Origin: Phaeoceros laevis
Taxonomy: Eukaryota > Anthocerotophyta > Anthocerotopsida > Notothyladales
DNA length: 33,442 nucleotides
Assembly: GCA_049999765.1 (NCBI GenBank)
Contig: JBNGIQ010007712.1
Span: 1 to 33,442 of the forward strand
Direction of reading: 5' to 3'
Each line of letters opens with the position of its first letter. Within the stretch, counting starts at the first letter, position 1. The notes beneath the pieces were generated by a model. The model did not search any database, was not told the DNA's origin, and saw nothing but the letters and a program-made list of their open reading frames with translations. A program made the position numbers and the translations under genes. Shown in pieces: positions 1 through 18,089 of this stretch.

Positions 1-3000
1 CCTCAACACACCCCTGCAAGCTGTAAATATGTCAGATCTTCCACCTGTTGCCTGAGAAACTAGCCTTCTAGCCCACAGATAAATCCATCTTCGGAAGGAA
101 ATACCTGATCTGAAAATGGGGCCAGCTGGCATGGCAGTACCAGGATTTCTCAGATGATATTTCGAGGTAAGACAAGGTGTAATGATCTCTTTCACGTCAT
201 CTGAAAATCTTCTCCACAGCTGCTCACCACTCTCAGTTGAGGTTTGAGCCATTAACAACGTGCGCTTTGTCCTCTTGGTGCTCTCAAAAACATCAGAGTC
301 GAACGGTTTGGTTTTGGCCTTCGATGGCCCTGACGGACTAGTTGTGCATCCACCAAGCAGATCTCCCCTGCATCCACTAAACTTGAGAAGTTCCTGGATA
401 GCGAGTGCAGCAGCATCCTGTACATCTGTATCACTAGCCGCTCTTAGCATTTTCGCAAGATGCTCATTAATCAGCTCGAATACCAGATCCTCATCACTTT
501 TCTCAATTTTCGACCTATGATGTAGATTGACCTGCAATTTGACAGGGTCGACAGCGCCAAGTTCTCCCAAGCATTCTGCACATGCCATTCTAAACCTCTG
601 GCTCATGCCAGTTCTTGATTCCTCGCTGCAGCCATGTAGTAGGGCAGTTGTTAGGCTGTTTACGACACCGGTGTCCAGGATATTCTCATCTAGTATCATC
701 CCAGCAATTCCTTTCCTCTTGTTTTGCATCCACTTGATAAGCTCCTTGGCAGTGGTATAGCGGACACTCAGACTCTCGTGGCAAAGCCCATCAACTGCTT
801 GCTGCAGCTGATCTCGCAAACTCAACAGACCTTTCGTCTCATGAAGTGCAGCATTGACCTTTGCCAGCTTGATGTGCGTTGGTAGGAGGGGTAATTCACG
901 AATCTGGTCCTCCAAGATTAACCCACTTGTTATGATTAACTCCTCTAAGACCGACATAACAGCAGTCAAGTGTGGAGTTTCTTCCTCCAAATGAGCCTCC
1001 AGACAAGGCATCAGGGCAACCACAATCTGACTGGCTATATTTTTCAAATTAGCTGGGGCTACCCGAGCAAGTGTCCGCACAAAGAATAACCACACAGCCA
1101 ACCCATCTTCTTGTAATGAGCTTTCTTGAAGAGCACGAGAAAGGAGCGCCATAATCTTGGGGACAAAAGCACTAAGATGAAGTCCTATCATATCTATGAG
1201 ATGCTGAATGCATCTCAACGCCTGAATTTGTGAGGCAAGGTCAGTAGCTTTCAGCAATTTCCTATCTATACTATTTAGAAGGCCAACGAAGTGGGTCCTT
1301 AGAAAGCTGGGTAAATCATCAGATCCAGTGACAATGCTGGCGACTTCCTTTATCATAGGTGCCACTCTTGCAGACCTGTGCCATTAAAACAGATTAGCCC
1401 AACAACCAAGCTGCCTCAAGTCATTCCAAAGCTCATATTAAGCTAGGAAGGCAGACGTAAATGAAGGCTCCACTCAAACATTACTTAAAGGTTATGAAAC
1501 ATAAAGAACTGTTTGCTGCCAAAGCAACAGAAAAAGCTGACACTCCTTGACTCAAAGCAACAAACACACCTCTTAGAAGTATCTCCAGAATCCACATCCC
1601 CAAGAAAACGAACGAGCTCATCCAGCAGTGCTGGCAGAACAGCAGCAAAAATTTCTCGAGTTTCTGAGCCTGTCTGTGTTTCATAAAACTGTAATGCGGC
1701 CAAAAGCTCACTGCCATCAGCTCTTAGGAGGAGTACTGAAAGAACTTGGTGACAGAAATCCACCAAAAGATAAGGTAATTCAGTTTCTAGCAATCGTGCA
1801 AGCTCATGCAACATGTCTAATGTCGTAGGAGTGCGCTGCATATCTAGGATCAGGTGAGGAAGAACTACAGGAATCATTCGCTTTAACAATTCCGACATGT
1901 CCATGGATAAAACCGCTTCGGCGACCTGCTTTATCATAAACGGCCGTGTGACTATTCTGCCACACAGGTACTGGAAGAGCTCATGTTGGAGACACTCTAC
2001 CATCAAATGCACCCCTTTGGATCCCCTTGCAGGCCATCCAACAGCAGCAATCTTGTGCAGGAGCCTGACACTAGTGGCCTGGATTGACATATTTGGGTTA
2101 TCCACCTGTTCTATGATCAGAACTAGAGAAAAGACAAGCATCTGCCGACGGTGTCGAGCGGCCAGGGCAATTTCAGCAACCGTTTCCATCAGAGTCTCAA
2201 GCAGATCAGGATCAACCGTTACATTAAGAGCGTACTTGAAGGTCCGTAGCAGCCGAAGTTCTTTGCTACTGGTAGTGTCATCTGATCTGCCGAACATCCC
2301 TTCCAACACTTTCTCTTGGACTAAACCATGAACTTGCAAACCAAATGCTTCTCTTACCGCCCTTTGGTGATGCAGAGGCAGTACATCAAGACATTTCAAC
2401 CACTCAGCTCTAGTAAGCTGAAGTTCTGTTACAGTCATATGCTGCAAAAGGCGTCCCAGACTTTCAATGAAGGCCACCTGTACATGCTCTGAAGTCTCAC
2501 CAAACAGAAGCTCAGAAAATAACAACTGCAACATGTCAAGGGGGAAAATACATCTCTGACCTCCTACAATATAGCCCTCCTCTATACTTCTTAGATCACT
2601 GTTGCTCATACCAATCCTTCTAGACAAGCAGTCACCAGCATTGCACGCTGGGCAGACAAACTCTTCCCACATCGGACATGTACTGCAGTGGCCAGCCTGT
2701 GCTCCCATGTCTAATTGGCTGGTGTAATAAGCACACACGACGAGACCAATGTTGCACGCCACAGCCTTTCGGACGACGTCTGCTTTATCCATTCTTAACG
2801 AACTGCGGCAAGGACACTTGAAATTTAGTATGATGCTTCGAATTAAAATCCCATCAGAGCAGTCTATGAGCCGCAGGAAATGCTTACCAAAAGTGTCTAC
2901 ATGTCTCTCTAAATCTGTGTCCACCAGACCAGGCAGCTAAACGAGGCAGGTTCTTAACAGCTGTTGCCCGAACAGCTGCATCATCATCTTTGTAAGCCAG

Positions 3001-6000
3001 CTCAAACAGCGAAGCACAGCTGAACCCTTTTAATTGAGAGGCAACTTTAACTGAAAACAACAAGGCTCGGCACTTCATTTGATTCTGCAACTCTGGGTCT
3101 GTATGTGGTATGGACCAGGGAAGTACCAGGACATTCAAAAGTGAGCATCCACTGGAATCCAAAGCTTCCAAGAAACATGCAAGGTCACTTTCGGGAGACA
3201 GTACTGGACCATCCTGGACATAAGGCCCGCCACAAGTTCCTGAGATTTAAACACTGACCCTCATCAGAAGTAATATTGCGCTCTGCAGATCAGTGTTCAA
3301 CTAGGAAAGATTTAATACTCACTCTCCTCTTTTCCATAAGAGTCTCCAGAGCCGGGGCTATGCATGCATATCCAAGGAAAATCCGTGCAGATACTACACT
3401 ATAAACTACAGGACCAGGACGAAGCATTTACCTTTCTCAGAGAACAACTTATCGATGGCCTCAAAGAATGTCGCCAACTGGACTGCCATGAGACTCCCAT
3501 CTAGTGCCTGAGAGGTAGATTGTTTCACACGACAAGATGAATCATGAGCTGCAACACAACCCAGCCCCAACCTGACCTTACAAACTATATTTGCAGCAAT
3601 TAGAGCAATATGACCATCCCAGGACCCTACAGAAGGTGAATTACCATTTTCTGCAGCCATGGAATCCACTTTGCCGTCTGTTTCACCAGATAATGCTTCC
3701 ATAATGTTCTAGGAAAGCCATAAAAACTTCGGGCCAGTGTGCACAAGGTCAGTAGCTTCTTATCAATATTTCTGGCATCTAAAACACCCGGACATGGCAG
3801 TAAGGATCCAATAACCTCAAACACTTTGTGATGCAATATCTGAGCTACTAATTTTGTGTCAAGCTCAGAAGCATGGTCAGGGGTGAAACCCATTTCCAGA
3901 GTACAGTTGTGTGGCGGGGGCCAACATGAAGTTCCTGCCGTCGCATGAGCTTCAAAGGTCTGGACATTTGCGTCAACGAGACAGGGCTCCCCTAAGGCTG
4001 CCTTCCGTCGTTTCAAACACTGATTTTCATACACCTTACCGGCCGGTCTACTTTTAGTGACTACATGAAAGGGCACGCCCAGAGAGTTTCTGTGTGAAGA
4101 CACAACTGTTTTATCAGTGGCTTTGTTTCCTAGACCAACCCTTGCCCTATGATGCATAACCTGCTCTTCTGGAAACCCTGCAACCACTTCATGACCAAGA
4201 ATATCTAATGCGAGTTGAAGGCAGAAGCTCCAGGTTTGGCTCATCTCTGGCATAGAAGCTGTATGGAGTAGAAAAGCCAAATACTTGAAGTACGATGGGC
4301 AGTGCTTCAGAACGCTACCAAATACCTCACACATTGCAACCTGAAACAGATATGTTAGATACTATAAGTAAGAACAATGCTATAGACAAGCTCAGTCGCT
4401 CACATGAGTGATTAGCGAGAACGGAAAACACCAAGGTAAAGGAAGACAGCAACATCACAACCTGGGAGTTGCACCATCTTAGCACCTATATCCAGCTTAC
4501 TCTCAAATCTCTACTTGTATTTCTAGCCGTTGCCTGTAGGAATACATCAACGAAATTTCGAGCTGTTGACTCAATCATTTCAGTTGAGCCTGAACTGTAG
4601 AGAGCTGTAAGGCATGAACCAATCCCTGCGTCATATCCATTATCCCTGGAGTAGAAACACCAACATATCAATTTCTCAACTATGTACCAATTCTCAACCA
4701 GACTCGAGGTTAGCACATCACTCAATTGAGTCAGAGAATATGCAAGTAACTCTTTAGTGATTCTCAGAGAAGAGAATTGATGTCCGCTTCGCCATAACCT
4801 GTTCAGAACCTTCTAGTACAGGAAGTTGAACACAGCAGTCAAAGGAGCTCTTCATAACATGGCAACATGTCGCCAAGAGGCGTACCTGAAAGGCACAGGC
4901 ACACCAGAGGTTTCTGAAACCAGACTCAACACAGAGGATATCAATCTCTCGCTCCGAAACATATGGGCGCCTGTAAGTGTGGTTGTAAGCCGTAGAACTT
5001 CAAGAGCAGCCTGAAGAACAACAACAGACATTAATGTCAGCTTCAGTCAGTGCAATTGGCGAGGATAACAAACTGGGCTGGGAACATAGTATGCCTTGTG
5101 CAGATGGCTATGACCGTAGCACAGCAGCATCCCAACTGTTTCGATGAAGGGAAAACTAAGTAGGCCCTCAATTAGAAGCGGTCCCTCAGTAATGCAGTGG
5201 CTTATAAATCTCAAGGTCCACACTGCAAATGGGAGCCATCGCTTATACCCCGTAACATCAATGGAAAGTCCAGGGCCATCGGGTGACTCCCATAGAGGGA
5301 CCTTACGTGCATCGTCACTGAGGTAAACTGTCTCATATGCCTCAACGAAACATTGCAAAGATACATGTGTGCAAATAGTGAAGCTGGTCACAGACGAAAA
5401 GTACGAGGCCACCGGCAGAATATCTGCAACAGTAAGCAGAACACTGTCAGAGGACCTCCGAACATTGAACAAAGTTGCAGGTGTGAAGTGAAAGGAATTC
5501 GGAACTAAGTACCTTCAATCAGGAGCAGTGCTCCGGAGAAGAGCATCACATATATATCGGTATCTCCGTTGCGTAGAATAGACATGAGTGAGCATAACGT
5601 CGCAAATAGAGAATCGTGACTCGCCCTGCGAGGAAATGAGTAATGTCGTGAGAGTCAATAGATAGTGGCTCAGACGCGGAGGCAACCCTTTGCACCAACC
5701 TTCTCGACGGTTCAGAGAGGAGTGGGATTATGCGACCCATGATTGGCAGCACCGCATGTCCTTTACCGTGGCATAACACAGCAGGGTAAAGGCTTACAGT
5801 CTGGTTCAGCAGTTTCAGTATTGCCGTGGATTCTCGCTCCTTAACTGCACGCAGCAGCACAAGAGACAGTTATTATTTGAGGCTCAAAGATGGACAAGCT
5901 CGGTTGCCACTTGTGCAGTTCCCGCAAAACGTGCTGGGTAGTGTTTGCCTTTAGAGGGGATGAAGTAGCTTTCCAGTAAGCTTGGAAGAAGGTGTTGAAA

Positions 6001-6117
6001 TCGAACAACCACAGGATCGTCATCGTCCAACTGAGTGGTAGAGCCGGCTTCCTTGCTCGAAATGCGATCCGCTAAATCTTGCAGCAGAGCGGACAGGCTG
6101 GCCATTTTTTCCTTCAT
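1..6117 (-). CDS. ATR: ATR checkpoint kinase, N-terminal half (partial, 12 exons)
   Basis: Orthologue of plant ATR, the PIKK-family serine/threonine kinase that senses replication stress in the nucleus. Exons by splice sites and phase: 6117-5931, 5844-5700, 5625-5513, 5423-5086, 5010-4886, 4645-4501, 4340-3786, 3708-3645, 3548-3432, 3239-2888, 2802-1570 and 1375 to beyond base 1. All phases are compatible, giving about 1583 codons. Recognisable ATR stretches include AVLPIMGRIIPLLSEP in exon 2, DGPGLSIDVTG and ITEGPLLIEGL in exon 4, a HEAT-like repeat ending LPRLAAWSG in exon 10, and DLPSFLRTHFVGLLNSIDRK in exon 12. FAT, kinase and FATC domains lie outside the window. The start at 6117 fits the family N-terminus; a second in-frame ATG at 6105 (MASLSALL) is a good alternative. 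Exon edges at 5086, 3786 and 3708 are the least certain. The gene is divergent from the deubiquitinase gene. Identity is from recalled family sequence, not a search. Confidence 0.93.
2470..2580 (-). other. UME domain of ATR
   Basis: Within ATR exon 11 the stretch from FPLDMLQLLFSELLF through VQVAFIESLGRLL, and on to RAEWLKCLD and RAVREAFG (about codons 800-875, reaching roughly base 2350), matches the UME region. UME is an alpha-helical domain found only in UVSB PI3-kinase/MEI-41/ESR1 (ATR/Mec1-type) proteins. It distinguishes this gene from ATM, TOR and SMG1. Confidence 0.75.
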
Positions 6118-6919
6118 TCTAGCCGATGGAAGTTGCAGCTACGCCTGACTTCGGCCAGGACAGCCCTGGAATAGCATGGTGGCGTTATAGATTGTCCAAC
6201 CCAACGGACGTCCCCGCCCAGGATACTACCACGATCCAGAACCTCGTTTGCCCCCAAAAAGGTGGGAAAACATCCACTAGGAACTTGGGACTAGGGGTTT
6301 CTAGGGGGGTAGTACAGAACCTAAGAAAGGCGATCTTTAACGACATTAAACGGCGGGCCGGGTTAAAAAGGAGCCAACGGGAAGAGGGGAGAGAAAGAAA
6401 GAGAGAGCTGCGGGGAGGGCCAGCGCGGGCTGTGCGCTGCGGACCTCCAAGCGGATCAGCCCGCGCCTCTGCAATGCTCGGGTGGCCCCACGGGTTTAGG
6501 CTAGTGTAGGGGCAAAGATATTCATTCATTCTTTCATTCACCGGCTACCTACGGTGGCAGCATCGCGCGAAGCGCAAAAAACTCGGAAGTTTTGGTTGTC
6601 GACAGTGTATGGAAAGTGCATTTTAGTTTTCGAGCAAGAAGGGTGTAAGAGTACGTCACTAAAAACTCGCGGCCCATGGAAAGTGACCCTTAGCACCTTG
6701 CCGAAGTAGGGCTTTTGTAGGTTAGAAAAGTTGGATCCGACCCTTCGATGTGAACTACCTTACGAGCCTCGAGCGCGAGACTGTCAGTGCGCTGAAGCCT
6801 GGAACTAGATCTGACGCAAGCGCGTCCCTCAAGGGCGGAAAACTGGGTGAGATGAAGTCTTGAAAAGCAGATTGCGCTTTTCACGTCTCAGTTGCTCCTG
6901 CAGCGATCACCAGTTCGCG
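6118..6919. promoter_or_regulatory. Shared divergent promoter between ATR and the USP7-like gene
   Basis: These 802 bases separate the two start codons and must hold both 5' UTRs and both promoters. No clear TATA box is visible on either side. The stretch contains a purine-rich GA tract (about 6380-6412), a GC-rich patch (6410-6500), a short attc repeat (6520-6540), and a 7-bp inverted repeat (gaaaagc ... gcttttc, 6862-6868 and 6876-6882) in the probable 5' leader of the plus-strand gene. ORFs here (for example 6126-6509 plus, 6541-6185 minus) overlap each other and look like chance. The bidirectional promoter is inferred from layout. Confidence 0.6.
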
Positions 6920-14110
<7,191 letters not shown>

Positions 14111-14349
14111 GAGAGACTGAGATTGTTGTGAGAACGTGTTGGCTAGAAGGCCCATGCCGCATTGAAGATAAAGCTCTTGGTACTGCCAGTTATCAATATG
14201 CTGAATTGCTGTTGATGCTTAAGCGATTGTCTTACATCGTGTATGGTGAGATGATGTCGAGGGTGGGCCCTCCAAAACAGTGTGGTACTTGGGTATGAGC
14301 TCTACTCGTGGCCCATTCAAATAGACTTCGGCGCTCACCGCGCGGCAGG
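14111..14349. other. 3' flank of the deubiquitinase gene
   Basis: Sequence after the TAG stop at 14108-14110, moderately AT-rich for about 170 bp and then more GC-rich. It probably holds the 3' UTR. No canonical AATAAA signal is visible and no coding signal was found. Confidence 0.4.
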
Positions 14350-14379
14350 CCGAAAAGAACGGGCCCCGTTTCTTTTCGG
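14350..14379. repeat. 30-bp near-perfect palindrome
   Basis: Arms ccgaaaagaa and ttcttttcgg flank a GGGCCC core, with one or two mismatches caused by a one-base offset. It lies about 240 bp past the stop of the deubiquitinase gene and has no gene context of its own. Confidence 0.7.
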
Positions 14380-14625
14380 TCCTCTGTTCGCAACACGACA
14401 AACCCTGGTCACCACCGTCACCGCGCAAGAAGGGGGCTGGTCGTATGGCGGGCATTGACCCGGGCTGCCCCGTATACTAATTCGTTAATGCATCCCGGAC
14501 CGTGCACGTGCAAACAGTTTTTCGCGGGTGGAGTTGGGGTTTGGACGTACCCTTCAAGCTTTCGTGCATTCCAAGCTGTCGTTCGGGTTTGGCCCGGAAG
14601 CTGTAGACACCGGCTGTAGACACTG

Positions 14626-14757
14626 GCACCAAGATGTCCTTCTCCCTACTGGCCCGGAATGCTGCAACCGGGCACCAAGATGTCCTTCTCCCTACTGGCC
14701 CGGAATGCTGCAATTACAGGGGTTGTAGACATAGGGCACCAAGATGGCCTTCTCCCT
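14626..14757. repeat. Tandem repeat, 46-64 bp units
   Basis: The unit beginning gcaccaagatgtccttctcc starts at 14626 and 14672, and again in diverged form at 14736. The second unit carries about 18 extra bases including tgtagacat, a motif also present just before the first unit. Confidence 0.85.
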
Positions 14758-14783
14758 ACCACTTGGATTTGATACATCAGAAG

Positions 14784-14915
14784 GAGCAATCGCAAAATCA
14801 GCCATGGTAGAAGAGGAACAGATGCCATAACCAGAACGTGTATGGAATAGAGCAATCGCAAAATCAGCCATCGTAGAAGAGGAACAAATGCCATAACAAG
14901 AATGTGTCTGGAAAA
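14784..14915. repeat. Direct duplication of a 66-bp unit
   Basis: Units 14784-14849 and 14850-14915 both begin gagcaatcgcaaaatcagcc and differ at only a few positions. Confidence 0.9.
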
Positions 14916-14999
14916 AGAGAAAAAATGAGCGTGAAAAAATGAGCGTGCGATAGTAGGTGTGCGCTTACTTACGGAAATGATAGGCAAGCGCTGTAATTA

Positions 15000-15045
15000 G
15001 TGCGCCTATTATTTCGCCTCTGTAAGTGCGCCTATTATTTCGCCT
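15000..15045. repeat. 26-bp tandem duplication
   Basis: The 20-mer gtgcgcctattatttcgcct occurs at 15000 and again at 15026. Confidence 0.9.
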
Positions 15046-15283
15046 AAGTGCCCGAGATCGCGTGGCGCCACCCGGGATGGCGTGGTTCGGTTACTTTCAG
15101 CCAGAAGAGGGCACGGTCGGGCTAGCAGCGAGGGCGACCGCACGGCAAGCAGCCTTTTTTTAGCCCACCCCGTGCTGTGCGGGGCCACGCGGTGACCGTG
15201 GTCGGTCCGCAAAAGGCTATGTGAAAGGGCCATCAGAGAGCCCCGATTCACGTATTGGATCTCATCTGCCTCCTGGTTGGGAT

Positions 15284-15550
15284 GGCTGCCCCCCTAGAAA
15301 ACACCTGGCCAGGTGCGGGCCGCCGCGGGCCATGGCATGTCGCCATCGCTCTCTCTCCTGCATACCATCTCTCCTGGTACCTCTCCTCCTTTCTCTCAGT
15401 ACTGAAGCGACTGGCTACTCACGCCACCGACTCCCTGCGGGATTTAATTTTAGTTCCCATCACGGTGAACTGGAGGGAATGGTTTGAAAGCTCCGCGCCA
15501 TAGCCCTCGTGCAGATTTTGCATGTCGCACCTAGGCCCAACAGAGCCTCG
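15284..15550 (+). repeat. Dispersed repeat, copy A (inverted relative to 23525-23812)
   Basis: It is recognisably the reverse complement of 23525-23812 for most of its length. Shared blocks include catggcatgtcgccatcgct, a CT-rich block ending cctttctctcagtact, and ccatagccctcgtgcagatt with small changes. Small indels separate the copies. In both copies one frame reads PWHVAIAL then PAYHL and YLSSFLSVL, but there is no long ORF and no known domain. Family unknown. Confidence 0.75.
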
Positions 15551-16275
15551 CCCCACCGCTCCCATCAATGCCGCACAGCACCCCACCCAGGCCCAGCAGA
15601 GCCTTGCCGTGCTGCGCCCAGGCCCAGCAGAGCCTCGCCCAACAGGACCAGCAGAGCCTCGCGGCACAGCGCCGTAGGGAAGGCATGACGGGACGGGATG
15701 TAGGGAGGCAAGGCAGGGAGGTAGGGCGGGGTTGCGGTAGCTGGCCAGGCAGATTGACCTAGGCATTGCAGGACGAGGCTACGGGTAGCTGGCAGGCTCG
15801 GAGGGCAAGGGGCGGGTTGCGGGGATCGGGCAGGCATGGCGGGACGGGGAGCCCTACAGGCCAGCAGCTAGCCAAGCAGGCATTCCGGGATTGTGACTGC
15901 CCGGGAGGGCCGGGGCTGTTGGGGGGACGCGAGCTATTGGGCAACCTGCTAGGCGGGACGGGGCTGCTGGCCATGGACAGGGTTGCTGGTCGAGCCAAGG
16001 GCGGCAGGCATAGCGCCCCTTGCTGGCAGCATTCTTGGCATGCTGGGGAATGGCCACGGATTTTCCCCCTCAATTCCCAATCTTAGGGTGTGGTCACGGT
16101 GCAAGATGTATGGTGGCTACGGGATGGCAAGCTGGGCTCCCTCCTGTGGGGCATGGGGACTGTGAGCTGCGAGATGCCCAGGGTTCCTCCTGAGAAGGGC
16201 TGTTCCATCCTACCATGAGCCAGGTCCCTCTTAGGTCTACAGACTCTACACCCTCATGCAGCCTCGTAGGAAGTA
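15551..16275. other. GC-rich low-complexity stretch, no gene seen
   Basis: 15551-15665 has imperfect repeats of gcccagcagagcctcgcc. 15690-16060 is G-rich on the plus strand with purine runs. Overlapping ORFs on both strands (for example 15766-16086 plus and 16073-15759 minus) follow the base composition and show no recognisable domain. Confidence 0.5.
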
Positions 16276-16330
16276 TGTCCAGATCTCAGCATAGGTCCAG
16301 GTCTCAGCACTGGTCCAGGCCTCAGCACAA
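16276..16330. repeat. 18-bp tandem repeat, three units
   Basis: Three successive units of the form ggtccaggtctcagcact with point differences. Confidence 0.85.
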
Positions 16331-16510
16331 CTGGGCAACACAAGTTGCCATCACCACGTTGCTAATTAGGTTTCCCTTTTTTGTTAAAATCAGGCACTCT
16401 TGCTTCCATTGTTTGCATTAGGCACCAGGTTACACCTTCAAATCCACAACTCCATGCCACAAAAAACACAAACACGAACGCTTAAAAAACACATCACCAC
16501 ACCACGCCAG

Positions 16511-16548
16511 ACCAATTTTAAGCATAAAAACCAATTTTAAGCATAAAA
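16511..16548. repeat. 19-bp tandem duplication
   Basis: Two identical adjacent copies of accaattttaagcataaaa. Confidence 0.9.
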
Positions 16549-16629
16549 ACCCGTCTAGCTAACACGGCTACACGACTTTGGAATTAGCTCTCAACGAGCA
16601 GTTCCCTTCGGCAGATGGTGTGTGTGTGT

Positions 16630-16872
16630 TGAAGTAAATCATGGAATTGCGCATTGCAAAGGCAAAGACTGAATTGATTAAAAGTACTTGCGTGAAAGCA
16701 CTGCTGATTGTTCAGGCTTTAAGCTGCTAGCTAAGGTCGTGACCGTCGCGACGGTATCGCGAGCGTCGCGCTACTTCACATGATGCATGACGGTTGACGA
16801 ACCGTTACGCCTATCAAAACCTAAGGCACGAGGTGCCCTACCCAATAAACTAAGTTGACCTAAACTCCTTCA
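16630..16872 (-). repeat. Copia 3' LTR (left copy)
   Basis: 243 bp. Read on the minus strand it starts TGAAGGAGTTTAGG and ends GATTTACTTCA, so it has the TG...CA ends of an LTR. It matches 23150-23392 end to end with about 11 substitutions and no indel. An internal near-palindrome accgtcgcgacggt is present in both copies. Confidence 0.95.
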
Positions 16873-16885
16873 CTCCCACTCGCCG
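16873..16885 (-). other. Candidate polypurine tract
   Basis: On the minus strand the bases just before the 3' LTR read cggcgagtgggag. This is purine-rich at the expected site for plus-strand priming, but short and interrupted. Confidence 0.4.
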
Positions 16886-16919
16886 AGTGCCTTGGTTTCT
16901 GTTACGCTCCGGCGCCGCC

Positions 16920-17159
16920 ATGGCTGCTGCGCTGCTTGCCGTGCTCCAGGTCCTATCCATGGTTGTTGTTGGTGCGCGTGCCTGCATGAATGTGTTGGCG
17001 ACGAGGCGCCTCAGGTTTCTTCAGCTGCCACCATGCTTGGAGACTACTGAGGTTGGTGTGCAGGCATCCATTCTGGCTCCTCCTTCAAGTTTTAAGGACG
17101 GGCCGAGCTCCGATTCTGCGCCGAGGCTGCCGCTGGGTCTCACAAAGAAGCTGTGTTGA
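16920..17159 (+). CDS. Antisense ORF between pol and the 3' LTR, function unknown
   Basis: A 79-codon ORF on the plus strand, opposite to pol. It starts in a strong Kozak-like context (gccgccATGG). The N-terminus MAAALLAVLQVLSMVVVGAR looks like a signal peptide or membrane anchor; the rest is Pro/Ser/Leu-rich with no domain I recognise. Local sequence is more GC-rich than the rest of the element. A possible splice acceptor (tttgccttgcag) lies downstream near 17367. It could be a captured host fragment, an antisense ORF of the kind reported in some plant LTR elements, or chance. Confidence 0.25.
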   Translation: MAAALLAVLQVLSMVVVGARACMNVLATRRLRFLQLPPCLETTEVGVQASILAPPSSFKDGPSSDSAPRLPLGLTKKLC

Positions 17160-17448
17160 TCAGTCACTACTCCTATGAGCCTCCAACAATGTATACCTGC
17201 GCTAGGAACGGAATCCGAATGGTTCGCATGAACTCATACCCTTGACGGGCTGATACAACCATCAGCCACTATGGCAAGTGTTCTTCAGCTTTGCATTTCT
17301 CTTTAGTTCCTTCCTTTGTCCTTTCTATAGGGGTTTTCATCCTTTCTCCTGTGTTTGCCTTGCAGTTTCAGACTGGAGATTGTGGAGAGATGTTGGCTAC
17401 CCTGAATTCTACAACTCCAGCGATTCTGAGAGTGAATTTCACCTTTAG

Positions 17449-18089
17449 CTAGGGTTTATACTTAGCTCCCACTTGCTTTGTGCTTACAGGAGCTTCCTTG
17501 CATGCAATTACTTGCAGCCGGGCTGTATGGCCTTGATGTGCGTCCCTGGGGAGCGGCTTGGTGAGGATATCTGCTGGATTTGCTGCTGTATGAACATACT
17601 CCAGCCTTAGGTCTCCTCTTTCCACAGATTCTCGTATGAAATGATATTGTAGTTCAATGTGCTTTGTCCGGGCATAGAACACTGGGTTCTGTGCCAAGGC
17701 TATTGCGCCTTGATTATCACAAAATAGTAGTGTAGGATCTGGCTGCGGTAAACCCAGGTCAGTCAAGCATCTTCTTGTCCAAATGATAGCTGTTGCAGCC
17801 CCTGTGAGTGTGCGATATTCAGCTTCTGTAGAGCTCTAGGCAACTGTGGGTTGTTTCTTTGATGTCCAGCAGATGGGACCATCTGCAAGTGTAAGGACAT
17901 GACCTGACACGGACTTGCGGGTATCCACATCACTCGCCTAGTCCGAGTCACGATATGATTGTAATTCCATATTTCCTGTTGCTCCCGTATAACATATGCC
18001 ATGTGTTGGTGTTCCTCACAGATACCTGAAAATGTGCTATACACAAGACCAATGAATTGTGTCATAGCTGTCCAGGTACTGAAAAACAT
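17449..18089 (-). pseudogene. Copia RNase H domain, broken
   Basis: C-terminal part of pol. The RNase H would remove the RNA strand from the RNA:DNA hybrid. Visible motifs are SSTEAEY, LFCDNQGAIALAQNP, RTKHIELQYHFIRE and the Copia hallmark ADILTKPLP near the end. The intact part is 17766-17449, ending in a natural-looking TAG. Upstream, the same frame is interrupted by TGA near 18015 and TAG near 17938 and 17837. The frame is otherwise continuous with the reverse transcriptase segment. Confidence 0.9.

Noticed and set aside
2884-2960. Apparent frameshift in ATR between the WSGGH segment and the following ORF
   Set aside because: A GTAAGC donor at 2887 and a tgccgcag acceptor before 2802 define an 85-bp intron with matching phase, so the gene is intact here.
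6126-6541. Overlapping ORFs on both strands between ATR and the deubiquitinase gene (127 and 118 codons)
   Set aside because: They lie in the shared promoter/5' leader, overlap each other, show only composition bias, and match no domain I know.
15418-16086. Several Ala/Pro/Arg/Gly-rich ORFs on both strands
   Set aside because: They follow the GC-rich repeats in several frames at once and show no conserved motif.
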